From the NCBI RefSeq assembly GCF_004319545.1, contig NZ_CP036313.1, positions 3,970,501-4,034,500 on the forward strand: a DNA stretch of 64,000 nucleotides, given 5' to 3'. Position 1 is the stretch's first letter. Each line of letters starts with the position of its first letter. Source of the stretch: Desulfobacter hydrogenophilus (GTDB taxonomy: Bacteria > Desulfobacterota > Desulfobacteria > Desulfobacterales > Desulfobacteraceae). A program made the position numbers and the translations under genes. Below, one piece after another: positions 35,596 through 44,621 of this stretch. Below the pieces are notes generated by a model. It did no database searches, had not been told where the DNA came from, and saw only the letters and a program-made list of their open reading frames with translations.

Positions 35596-38022
35596 TTAAG
35601 TCCCATCCAACACATCTCGAACCATTTGAGCCATATCTGATTTTACAATAGGTTTCATTAAAAAACCTTTCACGCCTATACTCTCATTCTCAGCCCAACT
35701 TTGATTGATGATCCGTTCACTGAACCCTGTACATATGATAATCGGCATACCCGGTTTTATTGACAATATTTCTTTTGCAAGTTGGTCTCCGGTCATATGC
35801 GGCATGGTCATGTCAGAGATCACCAAGTCAAAAAAATCAGGATTTGATTTAAAGGCATTTAAGGCATCAACACTGTTGGTTTTTGTTGTCAGCTGATAAC
35901 CAAGGCGTGAAAGCATCCGGCTTTCAAATTTTGCAACGGATACTTCATCATCGACTAATAGAATGCTCTCAGTACCGGACACAGTTCTTGTCATTTGCTC
36001 AGTATCTGCTATTTCATAATATTTTTCCATTAAAGGCAAATAAATGTTAAAAGTCGTCCCCTTTCCTAATTCGCTGTATACTTTTATCTCGCCACCATGC
36101 TCTTTTATGATTCCGTAGACTACTGCAAGTCCAAGACCTGTTCCCTTACCCTGTTCTTTGGTTGTAAAATATGGTTCAAAAATTTTATGGATAGTGTTTT
36201 GAGACATCCCAATACCATTATCTGATACTGACAACATAATATATTTCCCCGGTGGCAAGACACTGGCAGGTAATTCATTTTCATTTAAGGTTATTGCCTT
36301 TAAAGTTATATCAATTAAACCGTTTTTTTCTTCTACAGCATGAAACGCGTTCGTGATAAGATTCATGGCAACTTGGTGAATTTGAGTAGGATCTGCCATG
36401 ACTGCCCCACAGTCTTTGTGAATATTTTCAGAGATCTCAATATTTGTCGGAATCGTTGCGCGGCAGAGTTTTAGAACCTCTTTTAAGATCCTCTGAATTT
36501 GAACAGGTAGCATCCTATGTTCAGATTGCCTGCTGAAAACAAGGATCTGCCTGACAAGATCTCCAGCTCTTATGCCTGCATTAAAAATTTCTTGAACGTT
36601 CTGATATTCAAGACTGTCTTGTGGCAAATCGTCTAATAGCATTTCAGAAAAGCCGAGAATTGGAGATAAAAGATTATTGAAATCATGGGCAATCCCACCT
36701 GCCAAGCTACCAATAGCCTCCATTTTTTGTGCTTGTCGTAATTTTTCTTCAAGAGCATTGCGCTCTGTTACATCACGGAGGATAACCAGGGCCTTTTTAT
36801 TATCAATTTTTCCGTACTGAGAGATATTAACATCCATGTCGAATATCGTTCCATCTCTTTTAACGCCTTTTGTGTGATAATTGGAGGAGGCCTCTTGTCC
36901 TTCAGGCTTGGCAGAGACAAACTGTGATATTTTTTTTCTTTCATTGGGAGCAATAAGGCCGAGAATAGGTTCCCCTATCAAGTCTCCGACATTATGATAC
37001 CCAAAAGTCTTTAAATAAGCCTTATTCACAAACTCATGAACACCTTGTTTAAAGACTCCAATTGCATCAATCGAATTATCAACAATGGCCCTAAGCTCTT
37101 CTTCATTTTGCTGCAATTTTTCTTGTTCCGTACGTAGTCTTGATATCCATTTCCGTTCCTGGCTGGACCATATTATAAGCACAAAAAAAGTAACTAACAT
37201 AAAACCAAGCAAAAATATCAGATCCTTACGAGATGCAATAAGATCTATCATGCCGCTATATACCGGAACAAAAATAGAAAATCGCCATCCACTGTTCACA
37301 TGCTGGGATGTGCTGCGAACGAAAGTCTTTTCACATAGTTCCACCTTTTGTATTTGATCATAAGGACTTTTAATGAAAGGACTATAATCATCCATTTGTA
37401 GATGACTGAAGATATGGATAATTTCCCCTTTGTCATCGTGGACTACCATTACAATTTCTGAATCCGTAATAATATCGTTCCAGCGTTTGGTTAATGATTG
37501 ATACTTTATAGAGACACCAAGCAATCCGTTAATCTGCTCTTCTTCATTTTCTAATGGAACGACAACCCCTGAGACTATTTCTTTGCTGATAGGACCCATG
37601 TGAGGAGACATGATGACCTGTTCATCTCCTGTGATAATCCTTTGAAAAAATTCAAAATATTTTATATTTGGGATCTTATCTTCCCCCATTGGCTTCCCAG
37701 AAGCGAAAAAAAAGCCATCCTTTTTGACGGCTGCAAAGTTAACAATCTCCGAATATTTTGTGTTCAGACGTTGTAAAAGAGTATTGGACTGTATGGAATC
37801 TTGTTGTCTTATGGCGTCAACGCTTTTCAGAGCATCAAAAATAGACAAATATCGGTGGAAGAAATCTTCAGTGTTTGATCGCGTAATGGCAGCCATTCTT
37901 ACAGCCATAGTTGATGCTTCTTGAAATCGTTGCTCACGTTCTTCGATGATTACAGATATGAAAAACAAGAACTGAATTACTATTAATGTGATAAAAGCAA
38001 TGGCTACACGGTATACCCGCAT
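35596..38022 (-). CDS. Membrane hybrid sensor histidine kinase (sensor-PAS-HK-REC)
   Basis: 808 residues from ATG 38022, chosen because GGAGA lies six bases upstream; the open frame continues to a TTG at 38073. Membrane helices at ~5-25 and ~265-285 enclose a periplasmic sensor domain. A PAS domain (~308-425) follows, and the H-box is [20 protein letters not shown]. The ATPase domain includes [24 protein letters not shown] and [15 protein letters not shown]. The receiver (~680-800) has LLVDDE and phospho-Asp in [13 protein letters not shown]. This HK plus receiver type usually passes phosphate to a separate regulator. The PAS-LuxR protein at 38.5 kb is a possible partner by position only. Confidence 0.95.
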   Translation of the reverse strand: MRVYRVAIAFITLIVIQFLFFISVIIEEREQRFQEASTMAVRMAAITRSNTEDFFHRYLSIFDALKSVDAIRQQDSIQSNTLLQRLNTKYSEIVNFAAVKKDGFFFASGKPMGEDKIPNIKYFEFFQRIITGDEQVIMSPHMGPISKEIVSGVVVPLENEEEQINGLLGVSIKYQSLTKRWNDIITDSEIVMVVHDDKGEIIHIFSHLQMDDYSPFIKSPYDQIQKVELCEKTFVRSTSQHVNSGWRFSIFVPVYSGMIDLIASRKDLIFLLGFMLVTFFVLIIWSSQERKWISRLRTEQEKLQQNEEELRAIVDNSIDAIGVFKQGVHEFVNKAYLKTFGYHNVGDLIGEPILGLIAPNERKKISQFVSAKPEGQEASSNYHTKGVKRDGTIFDMDVNISQYGKIDNKKALVILRDVTERNALEEKLRQAQKMEAIGSLAGGIAHDFNNLLSPILGFSEMLLDDLPQDSLEYQNVQEIFNAGIRAGDLVRQILVFSRQSEHRMLPVQIQRILKEVLKLCRATIPTNIEISENIHKDCGAVMADPTQIHQVAMNLITNAFHAVEEKNGLIDITLKAITLNENELPASVLPPGKYIMLSVSDNGIGMSQNTIHKIFEPYFTTKEQGKGTGLGLAVVYGIIKEHGGEIKVYSELGKGTTFNIYLPLMEKYYEIADTEQMTRTVSGTESILLVDDEVSVAKFESRMLSRLGYQLTTKTNSVDALNAFKSNPDFFDLVISDMTMPHMTGDQLAKEILSIKPGMPIIICTGFSERIINQSWAENESIGVKGFLMKPIVKSDMAQMVRDVLDGT

Positions 38023-38286
38023 TGAAAATCTCCAAACTGAGAGCAGATTTGATAGTATTTTGTTTTGATACAAACAATTTTTAAACTAACGAATAAAACA
38101 GCAGAAAACAATAATTAAAGCATGCTTTTTCAGGATTCCATTTGCAATTACGCATCCCGAGCCGACACTTCCCATCGCCAGGCAGGGCAGCATTTAAATT
38201 TAAGCTTAAAGTCTTGCATTGTCCACCATCTAATTATAGTCTATCTCTATGGCATCTATTTTTCATGTCAGGCAAACAGGATTTTA

Positions 38287-38421
38287 ATGAACACTATACT
38301 TATACCGGATAATTCAATCGCAATCAGTGGCCTCATCATCTCTTCCATGGAAGAGGGCTTCCCATCACCTGCTGAGGATTACATGAAAGGCAGCTTATAT
38401 GTGAACCGCCACCATTCCTGA
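38287..38421 (+). pseudogene. Remnant of a umuD-like gene
   Basis: The frame from ATG 38287 ends GLIISSMEEGFPSPAEDYMK then GSLYVNRHHS and stop. GFPSPAEDY followed by a short L.LN element is the N-terminal signature of UmuD, the SOS mutagenesis protein that is self-cleaved like LexA. The rest of the protease domain is missing. The 437-bp gap 38074-38511 holds no other recognisable gene. Confidence 0.6.
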
Positions 38422-38517
38422 AATGAAAAAATAAAGCGTTATGTATTTTTTGAGTCAACCAAATTTTAATTTCCTTTTTTGTTCAATTAGTCATCTCATT
38501 GATATTCAGGTGTGATT

Positions 38518-39789
38518 ATGCCCAGTAAACCCTCCTATGAAGAATTAAAGCAATCTATCAAACATTTAAAACAGCAAAATGATTTTCTGAACAGACGTTA
38601 TCGGGCCATTATTGATAACAGTATGGATGCAATTTTGCTGACTGCACTGGACGGTCAGGTATTTTTCGCCAATCAAGCAGCCTGTGAGTTATTTCAAATG
38701 ACAGAAGCGGAATTAATCAAAGGCGGACGTTTGGCTGTTGTCGATGTTGAAGATCCTAGATTGACCGTTGCCCTGGAAGAAAGAATGCATACTGGAAAAT
38801 TCAGGGGTGAATTGAACTATAAAAAAAAGGATGGAACAATTTTTCCTGTTGAAATTTCTTCGGTTATTTTTAAGGATGCTGATGGGACAAAAATGACAAG
38901 CATGATTGTCCGGGACGCAACCGAACGTAGGATTTTGATTCAGGAGATAAAACGCGTAAATACTTTGCTGGAAAGAGTCTATTCAAGTTTAGATGAAGCG
39001 GTTTTCGTGATCGAGCCAGAAACCCGCATGATCATCTCGTGTAATGATGCTGCAGAAAAAATTTTTGGATACTCAAAGGAGGAAATGCTGGGTAAAGACA
39101 CAGACTTTCTTCATACCAACAAAAAAACATACCACAAGTTCGGGAAAAAAGTATCCCAGGTCATGGAAATAAAAGATGTGTTTCAAATGGAGTTTAACCT
39201 GAAAAAAAAAGACGGATCGATTTTTCCCACGGTGCATACGATAAAAACAATCAGGGATAATGCAGGTGTGCCTGTTATGCATGTAAGTGTTGTGAAAGAT
39301 ATTTCTTTTTTAAAAAAGACAACTGAAAGATTACAGAAAAATCAAAAGGAGTTGCAGATAAAAGCGGAACACTTAAAAGAATTGAACACAACACTCAAGG
39401 TGCTGCTTGATCAACGGGATCAGGAGAGAAAAAATATTGAAACGCAATTGTCAGAAAGTGTCTATGGCCAGATCCTTCCCTATATAGACAGGATCAAAAA
39501 ACAGGGGATAAATGATCTGCAAAAGGAATACATCAAGATCCTGGAATTCAGTCTTAAAGAAATGATCAAACCTTATAATCGCATGCAACCGGGTGAATTG
39601 ATATCCCTGACCCCGGCGGAAATAAGGGTTTCCAACCTGACAAAACAGGGATATCGGATCAAAGAGATTGCTTTAAAACTCAACATTTCGCCAAGAACTG
39701 TTGAGTTTCACAGAGACAATATCAGGAAAAAACTGGAGATCAAAGGCAAAAAAATCAACCTAAAGACCTATCTTTCACACATCTCATAA
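38518..39789 (+). CDS. PAS-PAS-LuxR transcription regulator
   Basis: 423 residues. A short coiled coil leads into PAS 1 (~25-145: YRAIIDNSMDAILLTALDGQ, YKKKDGTIFPVEIS) and PAS 2 (~150-275: VYSSLDEAVFVIEPETRMII, KKKDGSIFP). A helical linker is followed by a LuxR-type helix-turn-helix (~365-420: LTPAEIRVSNLTKQGYRIKE, ISPRTVEFHRDNIRKKL). There is no receiver domain, so the PAS domains sense a ligand or redox state directly, or bind a partner kinase. The ATG at 38518 is preferred over the GTG six bases upstream. It acts in the cytoplasm on unknown promoters. A hairpin AATACGGG/CCCGTATT covers the stop region (39788-39811). Confidence 0.9.
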   Translation: MPSKPSYEELKQSIKHLKQQNDFLNRRYRAIIDNSMDAILLTALDGQVFFANQAACELFQMTEAELIKGGRLAVVDVEDPRLTVALEERMHTGKFRGELNYKKKDGTIFPVEISSVIFKDADGTKMTSMIVRDATERRILIQEIKRVNTLLERVYSSLDEAVFVIEPETRMIISCNDAAEKIFGYSKEEMLGKDTDFLHTNKKTYHKFGKKVSQVMEIKDVFQMEFNLKKKDGSIFPTVHTIKTIRDNAGVPVMHVSVVKDISFLKKTTERLQKNQKELQIKAEHLKELNTTLKVLLDQRDQERKNIETQLSESVYGQILPYIDRIKKQGINDLQKEYIKILEFSLKEMIKPYNRMQPGELISLTPAEIRVSNLTKQGYRIKEIALKLNISPRTVEFHRDNIRKKLEIKGKKINLKTYLSHIS

Positions 39790-40182
39790 TACGGGTATAC
39801 TTCCCCGTATTATCCCCGTAATAATCAGGTATTGCCTTTGTCCTGTTATTCTTTGAATATAGTACAAATGAATTTTAATGGGTTCTTCGCTATCCAAGAT
39901 CGCTAAAAATCTGATGGATTTTCAGTGCTGGCAGCAGGGAATAACAAAAATGATACATACCACGATAAAAATCAAAGCAATCTTTTCAGGCTGCTGCTGG
40001 CTGCACTGTCAGCTGCCATGGCTATATTTTTCTGCGTAGTGTCTATTACTGTTGCCTACCAAAACTCCATTCGTTCTGATCGTGTTTAACCTATTCGTTC
40101 CTATTATCAAAACTGAATTTGCAGGAAGGATCCGAACTGTTCTGGATTCAGTCGGAAAGTTAAAAAATTGAGGAAAACGACT
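39790..40182. other. Gap of 393 bp with no intact gene
   Basis: Contains the hairpin after the PAS-LuxR gene and a frame near 39985-40090 reading LLLAALSAAMAIFFCVVSIT then VAYQNSIRSDRV and stop. That looks like a single membrane helix and may be a leader-like remnant. It also holds the upstream DNA of the disrupted binding-protein gene at 40183. Confidence 0.4.
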
Positions 40183-40308
40183 ATGGATGTAAAAAAAGCA
40201 AAAAGACATAGAATGCTGGGGACTATTTCAGTGGTTGTCTCTATTTTTTTCCTGACGTTCATGTCTGCAACGGTTGTATCTGGAAAAACATTGGTAAGAT
40301 TCAAAAAG
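40183..40308 (+). pseudogene. 5' fragment (signal peptide) of the disrupted TrpX-like binding-protein gene
   Basis: ATG 40183 follows GAGG. The frame gives a basic N-terminus, a hydrophobic core TISVVVSIFFLTFMSAT and a small-residue cleavage region VVSGKT, ideal for export. It then runs into the transposon end at about 40309 and stops at 40335. The matching mature protein, lacking any signal peptide, starts directly after the other transposon end (QTITIGILVDSDIRQNE, from 44639). I infer that these two pieces were one gene. Confidence 0.65.
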
Positions 40309-40356
40309 TGTAACGCGTACCCCGCAGTTTCATGACGAAATAATGTAACGGGCAGA

Positions 40357-40413
40357 TATCCCGCCGCTATATCCCGCCAATCAAATAAAAAATCATACCC
40401 CGCCTATCCCGCC
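40357..40413 (+). repeat. Cluster of TATCCCGCC repeats at the left transposon end
   Basis: TATCCCGCC occurs at 40357, 40370 and 40405, and TACCCCGCC at 40396, all in the same orientation within 57 bases. They lie inside the left end, next to the TGTAACG motifs. They could be extra protein-binding sites. Confidence 0.65.
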
Positions 40414-40487
40414 GATAGACCTCGCCGCTGCTTCTTTCAAAATTTGGTACATATAATCTCCCTGATTCAAATTTTGGAGAAGAAATA

Positions 40488-40865
40488 ATGGCAAAGAATT
40501 CACGTGGAAGACGACCTTGCTCTATTTGCCGGAAATGGTTCACCCCTGATGTAAGACAAAAAGGGCGGCAGAAAACATGTCGTTCGGCTTGCCAAAAAGA
40601 GCTTCATCGAAGGCAATGTGAAAAGTGGAACAGGAAAAACAAAGCTGTTTGCAAAAACAATTATCTGGCAAAAAAACTTGAAGAAGCTGAGGAGCAACAA
40701 ACATCTGGGAACCTTCCTTCGCTTTCATATCAAAAACAGACAAAACCTGTTTTGCCAATGGAAGTCATTATAGCAGAATACGGGATCAAGCCGGCAATTA
40801 TCATTCAATATCTGGTTACCCAGGTTATCAGCCATAACAATGAAAAAATACAGGGATTCCCATAA
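40488..40865 (+). CDS. Transposon-borne Cys-rich zinc-finger protein
   Basis: 125 residues. The N-terminus RRPCSICRKWFTPDVRQKGR with QKTCRSACQKELHRRQC forms two Cys pairs (CxxC and CxxxC plus a further Cys) like a treble-clef zinc finger. Proteins with this motif (C-x2-C-R-x-W-F) are found beside transposase genes in several phyla. The middle is basic and the C-terminal half (MEVIIAEYGIKPAIIIQYLV) is helical. GGAG (40471-40474) stands upstream of the ATG, with a further AGAAG closer. Likely binds DNA at transposon ends or assists target choice; this is inference. Confidence 0.8.
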   Translation: MAKNSRGRRPCSICRKWFTPDVRQKGRQKTCRSACQKELHRRQCEKWNRKNKAVCKNNYLAKKLEEAEEQQTSGNLPSLSYQKQTKPVLPMEVIIAEYGIKPAIIIQYLVTQVISHNNEKIQGFP

Positions 40866-40884
40866 AAGACCCTCTGGCATAAAC

Positions 40885-41093
40885 GACTAATCGAGTATAG
40901 ATTTTAAGATACATGATTGGAATAACTCATTGTAATATAAAGGGATATTAACAGACTAATCGAGTTTTGATTCTAAGAGACATCATGAGGATAACCAACT
41001 GATAATACAAGTAGATATCAACAGAATAATCTCTATCTCAGTTTAAGAGGCAACTGACAGGCGACTCTAACCGGTGATATAAAAAAGCACCTG
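40885..41093 (+). repeat. Three degenerate 70-bp tandem repeats
   Basis: Units start at 40885 (GACTAATCGAGTATAGATTT), 40954 (GACTAATCGAGTTTTGATTC) and 41024 (GAATAATCTCTATCTCAGTT). Units one and two also share their ends (GATATTAACA and GATATCAACA). They fill the 254-bp gap between the first two transposon genes. No gene is seen here. Confidence 0.7.
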
Positions 41094-41119
41094 AAATTTT
41101 AAAAATAAGGAGGTGTCTT

Positions 41120-41476
41120 GTGAAAAACAGATTTTCATCCCGGCAATTATTTGAACTGAGAAACAATATCCCTGTAGATGTGTTGATCAGGGACCATTTA
41201 CAGATTCTATCCAAGATTAGAGATGGTTATTTTCGTTTTCTATGCCCTTTGTGCAATGAATTTCAAACCGCTGTAAATCCAGCCACGAACCTGGCCAGGT
41301 GCTTCAGATGCGAAAAAAATTTTAATACCATTGACCTTGTCATGAAAATCAAGGGCTATGGATTTAGGGATAGTGTCTTGTTTTTGAAACAAATAAATAC
41401 TGTACCCCAGGTTCAGGCCGCAAAATTGACGGCCCTTGCCGCTATGGTCGGCAGGCCTATGCCGGGAGGGCAGTGA
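41120..41476 (+). CDS. Transposon-borne CHC2-like zinc-ribbon protein
   Basis: 118 residues from GTG 41120 with AAGGAGG upstream. FRFLCPLCNEFQTAVNPATN followed by LARCFRCEKNFNTIDLVMKI is a zinc ribbon like that of DnaG primases (CxxC...CFxC, then an acidic/hydrophobic helix). Only this domain is present; there is no primase catalytic core. Stand-alone CHC2 modules occur in phages and transposons and are thought to bind DNA. The stop overlaps the start of the next gene (GTGA), so the two are coupled. Confidence 0.8.
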   Translation: MKNRFSSRQLFELRNNIPVDVLIRDHLQILSKIRDGYFRFLCPLCNEFQTAVNPATNLARCFRCEKNFNTIDLVMKIKGYGFRDSVLFLKQINTVPQVQAAKLTALAAMVGRPMPGGQ

Positions 41477-41478
41477 GT

Positions 41479-42036
41479 ATGGAACGGCTGCTTGAGCTTG
41501 AAACCCTGATTGGTCGAAATCAAGAATGTTTTTACAAAATCGGCCAAGCCTTGAAAGAAATTCGTGAGAATCGTTTGTACAAGCAGGCTCTGTTTGAGTC
41601 ATTTGAGGCATATACCAGGGCACGGTGGGATATGGGCAAAGCCCATGCTTACCGGCTGATTCGAGCCTATGAAGTAATTTACAACCTGTCTCCAATTGGA
41701 GACAAACTGCCGGCCAACGAATCCCAGATCCGCCCCCTTACTCAAATGGATTCCATAGAACAACGCCGTATCTGGAGGGCGATTATAAACAGTGGCATGG
41801 AACTGACCGCACGAAATATCAAAAAATTTATTGAGGACCAGAAAACGGCTCCGGTAAGTAAACCGGATCTGACAGATCGAATTACCCATGAATACATGGC
41901 TGTTGTAAAGGCAATGCTTGAACAGGTCCGTGTGGCTCAGCATGATCATTGGCAGAAGACCTCCCGCCAGGCAGCATTGTTGTGGCATCGGGTCATATAC
42001 GAAAAGATTGTATCAAAGGGGGCAGATAATGGATGA
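41479..42036 (+). CDS. Transposon-borne protein of unknown function
   Basis: 185 residues from ATG 41479; a GTG two codons earlier overlaps the previous stop. The protein is helical. Residues ~8-35 (LETLIGRNQECFYKIGQALKEI) resemble the start of phage/plasmid KfrA or methyltransferase-like accessory proteins, and ESQIRPLTQM is a motif seen in phage and plasmid DNA-binding proteins (often with HTH KAHAYRLIRAYEV). The C-terminal half is a long amphipathic helix. It probably binds DNA, but the specific role in transposition is unknown. Its stop lies inside the start of the transposase gene. Confidence 0.75.
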   Translation: MERLLELETLIGRNQECFYKIGQALKEIRENRLYKQALFESFEAYTRARWDMGKAHAYRLIRAYEVIYNLSPIGDKLPANESQIRPLTQMDSIEQRRIWRAIINSGMELTARNIKKFIEDQKTAPVSKPDLTDRITHEYMAVVKAMLEQVRVAQHDHWQKTSRQAALLWHRVIYEKIVSKGADNG

Positions 42037-43696
42037 CCTGACTATTGATGACCGCTTTCATTTACTGCTGCACAAAAAAATCATGAATAAAACCGGATCT
42101 ACCAAGAGACGGTCCAAAAAATATTACAAGGACCAGTACAAGAAAACCGGAATTATCCCGGCGCCCCTTTTACTGGTTGAAAAAGGAATTATGGAAGGCC
42201 GTAAGTGCAGCGGACGGCCCAGAGCAATAGATGAGCAAACCAAAAGACGGTTTATTGAGATGGTCAAGGCGTCATGCGACCCCTCATCCCAGGGATTCAT
42301 TTTTATCACCCGGAAAGCCAGAACCATTAAAAATTATCATCACTGGCTTGAACAAGAGCTGGGCAGAACCATCAGTCTTCCGGCACTTCGGCGATGTGTC
42401 AAAAGGGAAAATCTCAAATTTTACCTGGAAAAAGAGGATAAGCAGGATCAGGTCCCGGTAATGCATGCCTTCAAGTCGGTGCCGGTATTTGCTTTGATCC
42501 AGGTTGACGGCTGTAAATTTCAATATTTAAGGATCAGAGATGAACACGGTAACTGGCAAAAACCACAGGTAATTGAAATATTTGATACCGCTTCCAGGAA
42601 AATGTTTATTCTGGACTTTTATTTTACCGAAAGCAGCCTGAACTCTGTGGATCTTTTTACCCGTTTTTTGTTGAGTACCCCTTTGCCTTTGCAAAAAATT
42701 GGTATCAGACCTGACCAGGCAAAAGGATTTTTAAATCTAAAACGCCCCATCAATGCCATTAACCTGAAGCATTCTACACCGCAAGGCTTCTATTTGGCAC
42801 CGGATTTTTCAAAGGCGTATTCACCCAAAGATAAGGCACATCTAGAATCTTCACACCGGAGCCTGCACAATTTTGAAATACGTATTATCAAAGCCTTTGA
42901 GGACAGGATTGTGAAAACCGTTACCGAATATGACTTCAAGCGGGGAAGAAAGGAAAAAATTACTGTAACCCTTCTTGATATAAGCCTTCAGGAACTAAGG
43001 AGCAGCACTATGCTCAGCGAATATCGTAACGAACATAATCATACACAACATTATTTTACCGAAGACGGGGTGGTCAGTGCCTGGGTGCCGGCACAGAAAT
43101 TTGATGATTTTTTATCAAACCAGGCAGATACCCTGAATTTTACCCCGGACCAGGTTCAGGAATATATGAAATACGGCTACAGGAAAATCAAAGCCACCGT
43201 ATCCAAAACCAGGACCATCCGCCATGACAAGCGCGATTATTATGTGACCCGTGGTGCAGATAAGTTCAGCAAACATAAAAGCACACCGGTGAAAATATCC
43301 AAATACAAGGACAAGCTTTTTATTTTTGAGCAGGGTGAAGACGGTATACTGTTGGGCGAAGCCATTGCAAAAAAGCCGTTTGACAGACCGCCGGCACCAG
43401 AACCTTCGCCTGTGCCGCCTGATGAACTTGACACCATTATCGCTCTTTTAGAAAAGCACAATATGGCCGTTGACCGGCCTGTTTTAGTCGACGTTTTTCA
43501 TAAGGGCCTCACCCTGGCCCGGGCGGAACAAGTGCTTGATCATAATCAATCAAGGTACGCGGATTACACAAAAAAGATAAACCAGCCGGATGACCGTAAA
43601 AATCAGGCCCTGTTCAATGCATTTATGCTTGATTGCCAAAAATCGTTAAATACGAACCATGTAGCCATTTATGCATCCCATGGAGACATAACATGA
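42029..43696 (+). CDS. DDE transposase (retroviral-integrase fold, TnsB/MuA/TniA-like)
   Basis: 555 residues from ATG 42029 with AAAGGGGG upstream; it overlaps the previous gene by 8 bases. The N-terminal region is basic with helix-turn-helix-like parts. The catalytic core is marked by Asp160 (ALIQVDGCKFQ), Asp229 (GIRPDQAKGFLNLKRPI) and Glu273 (SPKDKAHLESSHRSLHNFE), a spacing of 69 and 43 residues suited to a DDE enzyme. After the core comes a beta-barrel-like region (~370-450) as in MuA/TnsB, then a Pro-rich linker and a C-terminal tail that may contact the ATPase. It cuts and joins the TGTAACG ends. The catalytic acids look intact. Confidence 0.88.
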   Translation: MDDLTIDDRFHLLLHKKIMNKTGSTKRRSKKYYKDQYKKTGIIPAPLLLVEKGIMEGRKCSGRPRAIDEQTKRRFIEMVKASCDPSSQGFIFITRKARTIKNYHHWLEQELGRTISLPALRRCVKRENLKFYLEKEDKQDQVPVMHAFKSVPVFALIQVDGCKFQYLRIRDEHGNWQKPQVIEIFDTASRKMFILDFYFTESSLNSVDLFTRFLLSTPLPLQKIGIRPDQAKGFLNLKRPINAINLKHSTPQGFYLAPDFSKAYSPKDKAHLESSHRSLHNFEIRIIKAFEDRIVKTVTEYDFKRGRKEKITVTLLDISLQELRSSTMLSEYRNEHNHTQHYFTEDGVVSAWVPAQKFDDFLSNQADTLNFTPDQVQEYMKYGYRKIKATVSKTRTIRHDKRDYYVTRGADKFSKHKSTPVKISKYKDKLFIFEQGEDGILLGEAIAKKPFDRPPAPEPSPVPPDELDTIIALLEKHNMAVDRPVLVDVFHKGLTLARAEQVLDHNQSRYADYTKKINQPDDRKNQALFNAFMLDCQKSLNTNHVAIYASHGDIT

Positions 43697-44355
43697 AAGA
43701 GGATTTTATCAGTGATAAACGAAGGGTCTCATACTTGGCTGCCACTTATAACCGGATCTACAGAGGCCAAAGCGTGCTCATGGAGGGTGATTTTGGTGCA
43801 GGAAAAACTCGGTTTTTAAAATTGCTGCATCCCAAAAAGCTCCATGCTGTATGGGTTGAGTCTCTGTTCAACATACATGAAACCCTGGCCGCGATACTTA
43901 AGGAATTAAATTATGAGGCCACCGCCACCTACCGCCGAACTCCCCAGTACCTGAAAATGATCTGTAATCTCTCCAATTGTTTTATCATTATAGATGAGGC
44001 CAATGACTTGGACACCCGGGTTTGGCCATATCTTAAACGGATTATTGATGCCGGGGTTCCCATCGTATTTGCAGGACTTCCGAATGTGAGAACTTATTTG
44101 AGCCGGAACCATCCTGATATACTCAGCCGGTTGAAAACCCTGATTTTGTATCCCATAGAGGTCGAGGACTTCATTGAAAAATACAAAGATATCCAGCAGG
44201 AAGCCGTTGAACAGATTTATATGTCCGTTAAGGGCGATATGCGCAAATTTAAAGAAATCTGTACAGACTGCCGGGACAGGGCAAAGGAGTTAAACCACCA
44301 ATTTGTTGATATTAATCTTGCCCTGGAATTTATATCAGATCTCCCTCCTCAATAA
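43693..44355 (+). CDS. AAA+ ATPase, TnsC/TniB/MuB-like transposition regulator
   Basis: 220 residues; the ATGA overlap with the transposase stop sets the start. Walker A is GDFGAGKTR (32-40), Walker B CFIIIDEAND (Asp101, Glu102), and sensor-like FAGLPNVRTYL follows. It is short, close to TniB and TnsC cores, and lacks long extensions. In related elements the ATPase assembles on target DNA, recruits the transposase and blocks insertion near an existing copy. A hairpin terminator follows. Confidence 0.88.
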   Translation: MKEDFISDKRRVSYLAATYNRIYRGQSVLMEGDFGAGKTRFLKLLHPKKLHAVWVESLFNIHETLAAILKELNYEATATYRRTPQYLKMICNLSNCFIIIDEANDLDTRVWPYLKRIIDAGVPIVFAGLPNVRTYLSRNHPDILSRLKTLILYPIEVEDFIEKYKDIQQEAVEQIYMSVKGDMRKFKEICTDCRDRAKELNHQFVDINLALEFISDLPPQ

Positions 44356-44381
44356 TCCTTACCACAACTTATCTGCATTAA

Positions 44382-44420
44382 CAGGCCATCCTTGGTATAA
44401 TCCGAGGTTGGCCTGCCTGT
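44382..44420 (+). terminator. Probable terminator of the transposon operon
   Basis: CAGGCCA (44382-44388) pairs with TGGCCTG (44409-44415), and CCTTGG (44390-44395) with CCGAGG (44402-44407) including one G-U pair. A T-rich tract follows (GTATTTTAT). Confidence 0.55.
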
Positions 44421-44621
44421 ATTTTATCCTCATATGTTTTGACGCCGATTTCTGTTTGATTCATTTTTGAAAAACGCCAAACCACAGATCATTATTGAAT
44501 TTTTCTTACGCCGTTACATTATTTTGTAACTCTGCTTTTATTGGTGTTTCGCTACAACAAGTTTAAATCAAAAACAAATTTGACATTTTTGTTAGAATCT
44601 TAAATCCATAATACCGTTACA

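Larger units (their letters stand above)
35112..35615 (-). other. Doubtful ORF / gene remnant between two converging genes
   Basis: A 167-codon frame is open here, overlapping the HDOD gene end and the kinase stop. It begins with the dispersed 63-bp repeat (LDEIACLWVHLLCCIKGPIG) and has a Cys-containing middle (INACPNGGYEVLVHNFCKDK). No family recognised. Overlaps at both ends, lack of a ribosome-binding site and the repeat content argue against an intact gene. More likely it is the debris of a mobile or duplicated gene, filling the 455-bp gap 35141-35595. Confidence 0.25.
40309..44621 (+). mobile_element. Mu/Tn7-like transposon, about 4.3 kb
   Basis: The ends start TGTAACG at both sides (40309 and, inverted, 44621), with the TG...CA termini typical of Mu/Tn7/Tn552 elements. 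The motif AATAATGTAACGG occurs at 40339-40351 and inverted at 44511-44523 and 44614-44626, like transposase-binding sites. Five genes run rightward in tight overlap: two Cys-rich zinc-finger proteins, one unknown, a DDE transposase and an AAA+ ATPase. No TnsA, TniQ/TnsD or resolvase gene is present. I could not find a clean 5-bp target duplication; weak end similarity extends outward (GATTCAAA and TTTGAATC), so the limits may be off by some bases or one end may be rearranged. Confidence 0.8.

Noticed and set aside
40885..41093. CRISPR-like repeats
   Set aside because: Only three degenerate 70-bp units without identical short repeats or unique spacers, and no cas genes.
40488..41476. TnsA endonuclease or TniQ/TnsD target selector among the small transposon genes
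   Set aside because: No restriction-endonuclease-like catalytic residues and no TniQ motif; both proteins are short zinc-finger types.
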